Part shown: piece after piece, positions 8,450 to 15,076 of the stretch
How positions within the stretch are numbered: the stretch's first letter is position 1
How the letters are laid out: every line of letters starts with the position of its first letter
NCBI GenBank assembly: GCA_900551245.1
Contig: URVC01000064.1
Coordinates: 1 to 24,060 of the forward strand
Length of the DNA: 24,060 nt
Direction: 5' to 3'
Origin: an uncultured bacterium
GTDB lineage: Bacteria > Verrucomicrobiota > Lentisphaeria > Victivallales > Victivallaceae
The notes under the pieces: model-generated
The model's input: only the letters and a program-made list of their open reading frames with translations
Databases searched by the model: none
What the model was told of the DNA's origin: nothing
Position numbers and translations under genes: made by a program

Positions 8450-9280
8450 ATGGTTGCCGATTGGCGGAATATGACGCAGGCCGAACTGGACGCGGCGTAT
8501 GACAACTCCCGTGCGGTCGTTGACAGTCCGCAGATTCTGGCCGGCTTCGAGGAGCGCAGCCGGGCGCTGGCGGAGCGCCGGCCGGAGTTTCTGGATCTCC
8601 GTTACGGGCCGCGGGAACGGCAGAGGATCGATCTCTTCTCCGCCGGTTCCGCGGGGAGTCCGTTGCTGGTTTTCATTCACGGCGGGTACTGGCAGATGCG
8701 CTGCAAGGAGACCTTCCGTTTTCTGGCGGAGGGGCCGTTGCGGCACGGCATTTCCGTGGCGCTGCCCGGCTACACGCTCGCTCCGGAGCAGAGCCTTGCC
8801 GGAATCGTCGAGGAGGTCCGCAGTGCGTTGCGCTGGCTGCGGGAACACGCCGCCGTGCTTGGGTTCGATAGCTCCCGGATCGTGGTTTCCGGCTGGTCGG
8901 CGGGCGGGCATCTCGCCGCCATGATGGCGGACGAGCCGGGGGTGACCGGCGTGCTGGCCATCAGCGGAATTTTCGATCTGGAACCGATTCTCCACAGTTA
9001 TCTCAACGAGAAACTCCGTCTGGCTCCGGAGGAGGTTGCGGGGTTGAGTCCTCAGCGCCGGCCGCTTTCCGGGCGGCGGCTGATCGCGGTGTGCGGTTCG
9101 GCCGAATTGCCGGAATTGCAGCGGCAGAGCTGGGATTTCGCTCGGCTCCGGGCGGCGGCGCACCTGCCGGGTGGCGCTTTCACGCTGAGCGGCCGCAACC
9201 ACTTCACGATCCTGCCGGAACTGGAAAAGGCGGAGGGGGAAATCACCGCTCTGCTGCCGATCCTGTTTGCCGGGAAATGA
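8450..9280 (+). CDS. Alpha/beta hydrolase, esterase or arylformamidase-like
   Basis: This 276-residue alpha/beta hydrolase resembles the kynurenine formamidase/BD-FAE-type esterase group. The oxyanion HGGYW lies at 77-81, the nucleophile elbow GWSAGG at 148-153 (Ser150), and the probable catalytic His is 251 in RNHF; the acid may be Glu209 or Asp166. The N-terminal MTQAELDAAYDNS stretch is common in arylformamidase-like proteins. GGAAGGAG precedes ATG 8450 and the gap to allophanate hydrolase is 16 bases, so it is the last gene of the operon. Its substrate is unknown. One speculation is that it cleaves an acylated or formylated nitrogen compound feeding the same pathway. No signal peptide, so it is cytoplasmic. 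Confidence 0.82.
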   Translation: MVADWRNMTQAELDAAYDNSRAVVDSPQILAGFEERSRALAERRPEFLDLRYGPRERQRIDLFSAGSAGSPLLVFIHGGYWQMRCKETFRFLAEGPLRHGISVALPGYTLAPEQSLAGIVEEVRSALRWLREHAAVLGFDSSRIVVSGWSAGGHLAAMMADEPGVTGVLAISGIFDLEPILHSYLNEKLRLAPEEVAGLSPQRRPLSGRRLIAVCGSAELPELQRQSWDFARLRAAAHLPGGAFTLSGRNHFTILPELEKAEGEITALLPILFAGK

Positions 9281-9314
9281 GAACCGGCTGGACTGAAGAT
9301 TTCCGGATTTTTTT
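9270..9314 (+). terminator. Probable intrinsic terminator of the carboxylase operon
   Basis: CCGGGAAAT at 9270-9278 can pair with ATTTCCGG at 9299-9306 with one bulged base, and seven T follow at 9308-9314. The left arm overlaps the hydrolase stop codon. It sits at the expected end of the operon, before an independent promoter at 9339. Confidence 0.5.
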
Positions 9315-9338
9315 CACGGGAGAGCCGGAGAGCTCCGC

Positions 9339-9366
9339 TTGCAAATGAGCGGAATCCGGCTATAGT
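9339..9366 (+). promoter_or_regulatory. Sigma70-like promoter of the M48 protease gene
   Basis: TTGCAA at 9339-9344, a 16-base spacer, and TATAGT at 9361-9366. The expected transcript start is about 35 bases before ATG 9409, leaving room for the ribosome binding site GGGAGG. Confidence 0.7.
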
Positions 9367-9408
9367 AATCGCCCGGATAATCGGGATTTTCCGGGAGGAT
9401 CGTGAAAT

Positions 9409-10242
9409 ATGGTTCGGGTGGAAGTGGTACAGTTTTTTCGCGGGAGCAGGCAGGGGCTGCTGCTCCTCTTCGCTCTCATGGTGAGCACACTGGCTTTGAC
9501 GGGGTGCCGTTCGGTTCCGGTCACCGACCGCACGCAGTTGATGCTGACGAGTTCCAGTTACGAAAACCGTCTGGGGGAGGAGGCCTACGCCGAATACAAG
9601 GCGCAGTATCCGCGTTCGACCAATGCCGAGTACAATCAGGCGCTTGCCCGGTGCGGGAAGGCGATTGTCGAAGTCGCCGGCCAGAAGGATTTCAACTGGG
9701 AGTTTCTGGTGCTTGAGAGCTCCACGCAGAACGCCTTCTGCCTGCCGGGGGGCAAGGTGGCGGTCTACTCCGGCATCATGGATCTCATGAACAACGAGGC
9801 GGAACTGGCCTTCGTCGTCGCCCATGAAATTGCCCACGCCATCGCCCGCCACAGCGGCGAGCGGATCTCCTGGGGATATCTGCAGTCGCTGGGCGGTCTG
9901 CTCGTCGCGGTCGGATTTCAGAACGACACGATCAACGGCGTGTACGGCACCGGCACCGAACTCGGCGTGATGCTCCCCTTCAGCCGGAGCAATGAATCCG
10001 AAGCGGACCAGATCGGGCTGCTGCTGATGGCCGAAGCCGGCTACAACCCCCGTGCCGCGGTGCAGTTCTGGAGCCGTTTCAGTTCGAATTCATCGAGCGG
10101 CCTCTTCGGCAGCTGGCTGAGCACCCACCCCTGTGACAGCGACCGCATCAAGGCGATGAATGACCAGATGGGGGCGGCCGAGGAAGTGTATAAAAAAGCG
10201 CGCTCTCCGAAGGGGTATGGGGTGACTTTCCACCATAAGTGA
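9409..10242 (+). CDS. M48-family zinc metalloprotease, lipoprotein
   Basis: This 277-residue protein has an N-terminal signal ending in the lipobox LTGC, with Cys33 as the lipidated residue, so it is anchored to a membrane facing the periplasm. The M48 zinc site is complete: HEIAH at 139-143, and third ligand Glu196 with Asp200 in SRSNESEAD. The late STHPCDSDRI motif (~228-237) is also typical. The length and order match single-domain periplasmic M48 proteases such as the Loi22/BepA catalytic part, without a TPR region. These enzymes are involved in outer-membrane protein quality control. ATG 9409 keeps the whole signal peptide; a later ATG at 9478 would shorten the signal and lose its positive N-terminus. 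Monocistronic by its own promoter and the large downstream gap. Confidence 0.9.
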   Translation: MVRVEVVQFFRGSRQGLLLLFALMVSTLALTGCRSVPVTDRTQLMLTSSSYENRLGEEAYAEYKAQYPRSTNAEYNQALARCGKAIVEVAGQKDFNWEFLVLESSTQNAFCLPGGKVAVYSGIMDLMNNEAELAFVVAHEIAHAIARHSGERISWGYLQSLGGLLVAVGFQNDTINGVYGTGTELGVMLPFSRSNESEADQIGLLLMAEAGYNPRAAVQFWSRFSSNSSSGLFGSWLSTHPCDSDRIKAMNDQMGAAEEVYKKARSPKGYGVTFHHK

Positions 10243-10682
10243 CCATTCGGCTCCGGAAACGGTGGAATTGGCTCTCCCCGTCTTTCTTTCCCCCCCGAAA
10301 AATGGGGGCGTCGGCTTTTTCCGTCATCTTTTTCGACTGTTTTTTCAATTTTGATTGAAAACGCACAGTTTTTTTCCTGTTTTGTGGAAGAACATTCCTT
10401 TTCAATGTAATATAATATTGGTGGAATACGAATGATATTCCGCCGGTCAGGGGGTGTCGCGGGGAGAGTCCGCGGCAGTCGGGGAAGGATGGAATACGCC
10501 ATATTGGCCGGCGGCGGGAAAGAAGGAGGGGGACTTGGAACACCCGGGGGAGAAAGGAGGAATGGCGTAGAAAGATATCCCCGGTTTCAGGCGGGAATGG
10601 ATTCCCGGCGGTCTCATTTGATGTTCCCGACACATTTTCCCCGGTATTTCGACAAGGTTTTCGACAGCTGCAAGGAGAGAAA
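10243..10682. other. 440-bp intergenic region with T-rich stretch and long purine-rich leader
   Basis: The first part has a weak CCCCC/GGGGG hairpin (10292-10308) before a T-run, which could end the protease transcript. A T-rich stretch with few G follows (10315-10385). The second part, after a TATAAT at 10411-10416, is a G/A-rich leader of about 260 bases containing several ribosome-binding-like AAGGAGG strings that do not serve an obvious gene. No tRNA or known riboswitch shape was recognised. Confidence 0.5.
10411..10444 (+). promoter_or_regulatory. TATAAT box followed by inverted repeat at the expected transcript start
   Basis: A perfect -10 hexamer TATAAT lies at 10411-10416, with no good -35 at 16-18 bp. 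Immediately after it GGTGGAATA (10420-10428) and TATTCCGCC (10436-10444) form a 9-base inverted repeat, one position being a G-T pair, with a 7-base centre. A poor -35 plus a palindrome over the start region suggests a regulated promoter for the operon at 10683, either an operator or a 5' RNA stem. No regulator gene is in the window. Confidence 0.5.
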
Positions 10683-11450
10683 ATGAGAAGGGTGTTTACT
10701 CTGATTGAACTGCTCGTCGTAATAGCGATCATCGCAATTCTCGCTTCCATGCTGTTGCCCGCACTCAATCAGGTGCGGGAGACGGCCCGCTCCTCCACCT
10801 GCAAGAACAATCTTAAACAGCAGGGACTTGCCATGCACCAGTATGCAGCGGACAACAGCGACTGTTTTGCCTTGCACAGCAACGGCGTGGAGGGCTCCGG
10901 CGGAAACCGGTTCTGGACCTGGCTCTTGATTGCCGAAGGGCGCTACCTGCCGAAGAAAAGTTTTCTCTGCCCTTCCCGCAACGGCGCAGCGGACTGGGTG
11001 AAGGAGTTGTGGAATGAACCGGGGAAGTTCCTCCAGAATTCTGATCACGACGGCTGGTACGTCTGTGACTACGGAATGAACAATCAGTATGTTTCCGGGG
11101 TGAAACTCAGCCGCTTCCCGGCGGCTTCCAAAACCCTTTTGATTACGGAATCTGCAGACGCGGAACGGAAGGAGGGGGATCTTCAACCGCCCGGCTTTCA
11201 CCGGATTGCCGCAAATTATCAGACGACCGAAGCGGTCGCCTGGCCGGTGCATCGGGGCAGTTCGGAAATCAACGCCGTATTTGTCGACGGTCATATCGTC
11301 TCGGAGCGGGGACCGGCGGGAGAAGCCGGGGCCAAATGGCTGATGTCCACCAAAGGCAGCAAAATCGGCTGCCCCTGGGTGGATAAGACCAGTACGGCCA
11401 ATGCCCCCTATAATTTCTGGATTCGTCATGATGGATATTACAGATGGTGA
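10683..11450 (+). CDS. Prepilin-type N-terminal domain protein with H-x-DG C-terminus
   Basis: This 255-residue protein starts MRRVFTLIELLVVIAIIAILASMLLPALNQVRETA, a class III prepilin leader with a four-residue leader before Phe5, Glu at +5 and one hydrophobic helix. The C-terminal part has HRGSSEINAVFVDGHI, a variant H-x11-DG of the H-x9-DG motif found in this planctomycete/Verrucomicrobia/Lentisphaerota family. Such proteins occur in very many copies per genome, often beside secreted hydrolases; their role is not known. Type II secretion pseudopilins or surface attachment are the usual guesses. AAGGAGAG precedes ATG 10683. Its end overlaps the approach to the next gene (stop at 11450, next start 11465), so it is cotranscribed with the glycosidase. 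Confidence 0.88.
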   Translation: MRRVFTLIELLVVIAIIAILASMLLPALNQVRETARSSTCKNNLKQQGLAMHQYAADNSDCFALHSNGVEGSGGNRFWTWLLIAEGRYLPKKSFLCPSRNGAADWVKELWNEPGKFLQNSDHDGWYVCDYGMNNQYVSGVKLSRFPAASKTLLITESADAERKEGDLQPPGFHRIAANYQTTEAVAWPVHRGSSEINAVFVDGHIVSERGPAGEAGAKWLMSTKGSKIGCPWVDKTSTANAPYNFWIRHDGYYRW

Positions 11451-11464
11451 GGAGGAACATAGTC

Positions 11465-13738
11465 ATGCGTGGAATTGCAGTTTCGCTTTTAGCCGGAGCC
11501 TGCCTTGCCGCATCCGGCGGAGAGAAGCCGGCGGAAACGATGATTGTCCGGCCCGACGAGGTGTGGCGCCCCATCGATATGACCGCGTTGTCGGTTCAGC
11601 CGGGCAGCGCGCTGGACTTAAGCGGAATCCATGAGCCGGGGCCGGCGGGGAAGTACGGCCGGGTCATGATCGGGCCGGATGGAACTTTCCGCTTTGAAAA
11701 ACAGCCGGAAAAACCGGTCCGCTTCTTCGCGTTCAACGCCTTTGCCAATCACGTGATGAGCTGGAAGGAATCGATGCTCAAGGTCGGATCGAAGGAGGAA
11801 ACCCATAAGAACATCCGGGAATTCGCCGCGAAGGTGCGCCGTCAGGGGTACAATATGGTGCGTTTTCAGGGGGTGGATCTTCTGCTGATGTCCGGCAAAG
11901 ATGCTCCCGGACGGGCGCAGTTCAGCCCGAGCAATCTCGACTGCTTCCAGTACATGCTCCACTGCCTGAAGCAGGAGGGGGTCTATTTCGGCATCGACCT
12001 CTTCAGCTACACCGGCTATGAGAAATTCAACCATCAGTGGGATGACGCGATGGCCAAGCGGTACAAGGAGCGGATGTACTTCGACCCGGTGGCACGGCAG
12101 ATGTGGCTCGACGGCGTGAAGGCGCTCATGACCGGGAAAAATCCCTATACCGGCCTGACGCTGAACGAGGAACCGGCTCTGATCTACGTCGATCTGCACA
12201 ACGAGCAGGAACTCGGCATCTGGATCAAGAAGGAACCGTTGAGCGATCCCGAAATCAAGCCGCTGGCGGAGACGGCCTGGCGCGCCTTCCTCAAGAAACG
12301 CTACGGCGGCGACATCGGCAGACTCTCCCGGAGCTGGAAAGAGAATTTTGCTTCGTTCGATGTTGTGCCGCTCTTTGTGAAGAAAAATCTGCAGGAGTGG
12401 GGGGCGAAAGGCAAGGACGCCAACGACTTCCTGTACGGCGTCGAGCGGGAGATGCTCGAATTCTACCGGAAGGGGCTGAAGGAGATCGGCTGCCGGACCT
12501 TTGCGACGCTCTACGATGTTCTCGGCTACTTCCGTTTCACTTCGATCCGGCGCGATGTGCCGGTGATCACCGCGCACGGCTACCACAACCACCCGACCGC
12601 GAACAACAATCCCGGCTCCCGGATGGATCAGTACAGTCTGATCAGCAACGCGGCCGTCTATCTGCGCTACATGTCGACCATGCGGGTCTGGAACCGGCCC
12701 TTCCTGATCACCGAATACAACGCGCCGTTCTGGGGGCGTTACCGCCATCAGGAGGGGTTGCTGCTGCCCTCTTACGCGGCGTTGCAGAACTACGACGGCA
12801 TCACGGTGCATTCCCTTGCGGTGACCCGGATTCCGGCAGAACTTGCGGACTTCCAGCTGGGGCGTGATCCGATCGGCCGGGCCGGACAGGTGATCGCCGC
12901 CTTCGCCTTCGGGCGCGGCGACGTGGCCACTGCGCGGCACAAGGTGGGAATCGCGTTGAGCGACCGCTTCATGCGGGATCATCGCAATATGAACAACGGC
13001 GTGAGTTCCGAGCAGAACCGTCTGACTTTCCTGACCGGGCTGGGGGTGGTGCTTGACGGGAAAATTCCGGCCGGACTTCCTCCCTATCCGAAACTCGATC
13101 TCACGATGCTTCCAATCGGCGGGAGCCGGATTGAGGCGAAGGCGATGTTCACCGTGCCGGTCGACACGAACAATGTCTCGAACTTTGCGGCGATCATCGA
13201 CAGACTGCGGACGGCGAAGATCCTGCCTCCGGGCAATTTGACCGATCCGGCGAAGGGGGTGTTCCAGAGCGACACCGGCGAGCTGGTCATGCGGACGGCG
13301 GAAAACCGGCTGACGGTGAACACACCCCGGTTGAAGGGGGTGGCGTGGAACGGGGAAACGGTTGAGCTTTCCGGCTTCGCCTTCCAAAGTTCGGTGCCCT
13401 GTACCGCCGCGCTGATTTCGCTGGACAAGCTCCCGCTGGAGCGCTCGCGCCGGATGCTGCTGGTCTTCTCGACCGATGCGCTGAACAGCAACATGGAGCT
13501 CTCCGCCGACCGCAAGGTTCTTCACAAGGCCGGGACACTGCCGGTCCTGCTGGAAACCGGACGCCTCACGGTGGAACTGCCGCGGGAAGTCGCGCTGAAA
13601 TGCTTTGCGCTCGGAATCGACGGCAGCCGGCGGGAGGAGCTCCCGCTTCGGAGGGAAGGGGGGCGCAGCCGGTTTTCCGTCGATACGGCGAAACTCCAGA
13701 ACGGTCCGTCGCTCTACTTTGAATTCGCGGAAAAATAA
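11465..13738 (+). CDS. Secreted clan-A-like glycoside hydrolase (cellulase-like TIM barrel)
   Basis: This 757-residue protein has a signal peptide (MRGIAVSLLAGACLAAS), so it is exported. A TIM-barrel catalytic domain is inferred from FNAFANHVMS through LIYVDLHNEQE, with Glu247 after Asn as the likely acid/base, and RPFLITEYNAPFW with Glu417 as the likely nucleophile. The 170-residue spacing of the two Glu fits clan GH-A (GH5/GH39/GH42-like). The last ~200 residues (SGFAFQSSVPCTAALISLD onward) look like a beta-rich domain. The exact family and substrate are not recognisable from sequence alone. GAGGAGGAAC at 11449-11458 favours ATG 11465 over an in-frame ATG at 11444 inside the previous gene. 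It is second in an operon with a prepilin-like protein and an FAD oxidoreductase. Confidence 0.78.
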   Translation: MRGIAVSLLAGACLAASGGEKPAETMIVRPDEVWRPIDMTALSVQPGSALDLSGIHEPGPAGKYGRVMIGPDGTFRFEKQPEKPVRFFAFNAFANHVMSWKESMLKVGSKEETHKNIREFAAKVRRQGYNMVRFQGVDLLLMSGKDAPGRAQFSPSNLDCFQYMLHCLKQEGVYFGIDLFSYTGYEKFNHQWDDAMAKRYKERMYFDPVARQMWLDGVKALMTGKNPYTGLTLNEEPALIYVDLHNEQELGIWIKKEPLSDPEIKPLAETAWRAFLKKRYGGDIGRLSRSWKENFASFDVVPLFVKKNLQEWGAKGKDANDFLYGVEREMLEFYRKGLKEIGCRTFATLYDVLGYFRFTSIRRDVPVITAHGYHNHPTANNNPGSRMDQYSLISNAAVYLRYMSTMRVWNRPFLITEYNAPFWGRYRHQEGLLLPSYAALQNYDGITVHSLAVTRIPAELADFQLGRDPIGRAGQVIAAFAFGRGDVATARHKVGIALSDRFMRDHRNMNNGVSSEQNRLTFLTGLGVVLDGKIPAGLPPYPKLDLTMLPIGGSRIEAKAMFTVPVDTNNVSNFAAIIDRLRTAKILPPGNLTDPAKGVFQSDTGELVMRTAENRLTVNTPRLKGVAWNGETVELSGFAFQSSVPCTAALISLDKLPLERSRRMLLVFSTDALNSNMELSADRKVLHKAGTLPVLLETGRLTVELPREVALKCFALGIDGSRREELPLRREGGRSRFSVDTAKLQNGPSLYFEFAEK

Positions 13739-13744
13739 TGTGAA

Positions 13745-15058
13745 ATGGTTGAAATGGAAAAGATTGTCTACTCTCCGGGAGAGGTCCCGGTCCTTGCCGA
13801 TGTGGATCTCTGCGTTGCCGGCGGCAGCTGTACCGGAGTGTTTGCGGCGGTCACTGCCGCGCGAAGCGGGGCGCGGGTCGCGCTCGTCGAGGCGCAAAAC
13901 CGGTTCGGCGGCACCGCCGTCGCTTCGCTGGTCAATTACTGGCACAGTCTCTCGACGCTCGACGGCTCACGGCAGATCGTGTTCGGTCTGACCCAGGAGG
14001 TGATCGACCGGCTGGCCCGGCGCGACGCGGTGGAGCTGGCGACCGACAACAATCCGTCGTGGTACGCCCGGCTGAATACGGAAGAGCTGGCGATCGAACT
14101 GGATGAACTGGTTCGGGAATCGGGAGTTCTGCCGTTTCTCCACACCCGGGCGGTGGATGTGCTCCGCGATGACCGGGGGGCTCTTGCCGGTATTGTCACG
14201 GCGGGCAAGGGCGGTCTGGGAGTCCTCCGTGCGAAGTACTTCATCGATGCGACCGGAGACGGCGATCTCTGCGCGGCCGCCGGAGTGAAGATGTGGCGCA
14301 ATGCGACGCTTCAGCCGGCAACCGCCTGTGCGAGGTTGAGCTGCTGGCCGCAATTCAAACGGCCGCTGGGCGAACTGGTTCACGAAGCGGCGCAGGAGTT
14401 CGGCCTGCCGGAGGGCGACATCTGGGGAACGTTCCTGCCGCACAGCAACTCCTATATGCTGGCGGGCACCAAAATTTCCCGGACCGACCTCTCGGATGCG
14501 GCGGCGCTGACCGCGGGGGAAATGGAGGGGCGCCGTCAGCTGCGGGCGATTCAGGACATCATCGCCCGGGCCGGTTACACCCGGCCGGTGCTGGAGGCGC
14601 TGCCGTCGCTGATCGGCATCCGGGAGACGCGCCACATCCATTCTCTTCACCGGTTGAAAACGGAGGATCTGCTTTCCGGGCGGCGCTTCCCGGACGCGGC
14701 GGCGCGCGGTACCTACCGGGTGGATGTCCACAGCCAGGAACGGGCGGGGACCCGCTTCCTCTATCTCGACGGGCGGGAGGAGTTCCTTTCGCCGTACCAG
14801 CCGCCGGAACTGGGGTTCTGGCGCGACCCGTCGCTGCCGTCGCCGGAGTACTATGAAATTCCGCTGCGCAGTCTGATTCCGCCCGGTTTCGACAACCTGA
14901 TCGCGGCGGGGCGGATGATCGACGCCGAAGAGGGCGCCTACGGAGCGGCGCGGGTGATGGTCAATCTGAACCAGATCGGCGAGGCCGCCGGAGCCGCCGC
15001 CGTCCGGGTTCTGAACGGCGGGCGATTGATTCCGGAGCAGGCGGCATCCGCCTGCTGA
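13745..15058 (+). CDS. FAD-dependent oxidoreductase (FAD_oxidored family)
   Basis: This 437-residue protein has an N-terminal dinucleotide-binding fold: DLCVAGGSCTGVFAAVTAARSGARVALVEAQNRFGGTAV (residues ~20-60), where GGSCTG replaces the usual GxGxxG as in many relatives from this superphylum. YFIDATGDGDLCAAAG and the C-terminal GRMIDAEEGAYGAARVMVNLNQIGEAAGAAA are further FAD-family signatures. It has no signal peptide and is cytoplasmic. It starts 7 bases after the glycosidase stop with no clear ribosome binding site of its own, so translational coupling is likely; ATG 13754 is an alternative start. Homologues cluster with sugar-degrading genes, so oxidation of a sugar or sugar acid released by the hydrolase is a guess. 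The substrate is unknown. Confidence 0.85.
   Translation: MVEMEKIVYSPGEVPVLADVDLCVAGGSCTGVFAAVTAARSGARVALVEAQNRFGGTAVASLVNYWHSLSTLDGSRQIVFGLTQEVIDRLARRDAVELATDNNPSWYARLNTEELAIELDELVRESGVLPFLHTRAVDVLRDDRGALAGIVTAGKGGLGVLRAKYFIDATGDGDLCAAAGVKMWRNATLQPATACARLSCWPQFKRPLGELVHEAAQEFGLPEGDIWGTFLPHSNSYMLAGTKISRTDLSDAAALTAGEMEGRRQLRAIQDIIARAGYTRPVLEALPSLIGIRETRHIHSLHRLKTEDLLSGRRFPDAAARGTYRVDVHSQERAGTRFLYLDGREEFLSPYQPPELGFWRDPSLPSPEYYEIPLRSLIPPGFDNLIAAGRMIDAEEGAYGAARVMVNLNQIGEAAGAAAVRVLNGGRLIPEQAASAC
15036..15056. terminator. Perfect 9-bp hairpin at the 3' end of the FAD oxidoreductase gene
   Basis: AGCAGGCGG (15036-15044) and CCGCCTGCT (15048-15056) are exact reverse complements around a CAT loop, overlapping the last codons. 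There is no T-run on either strand. It lies between two convergent genes whose stops are only 18 bases apart, so it may help end both transcripts or protect the 3' ends. Confidence 0.4.
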
Positions 15059-15076
15059 GCCTTCCCGGAGAGTTCT

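Noticed and set aside
10243..10682. RNA gene or CRISPR array in the large gap
   Set aside because: No tRNA-like arms, no regularly spaced direct repeats and no known riboswitch core were seen.
13805..13860. Broken nucleotide-binding motif in the FAD oxidoreductase (GGSCTG in place of GxGxxG)
   Set aside because: This variant is common in relatives of this family and the rest of the FAD site is intact, so it is not a sign of decay.
11618..13945. A 775-codon minus-strand open frame opposite the secreted glycosidase
   Set aside because: Low-complexity basic/acidic translation with no family features; the + strand gene has signal peptide and catalytic motifs.
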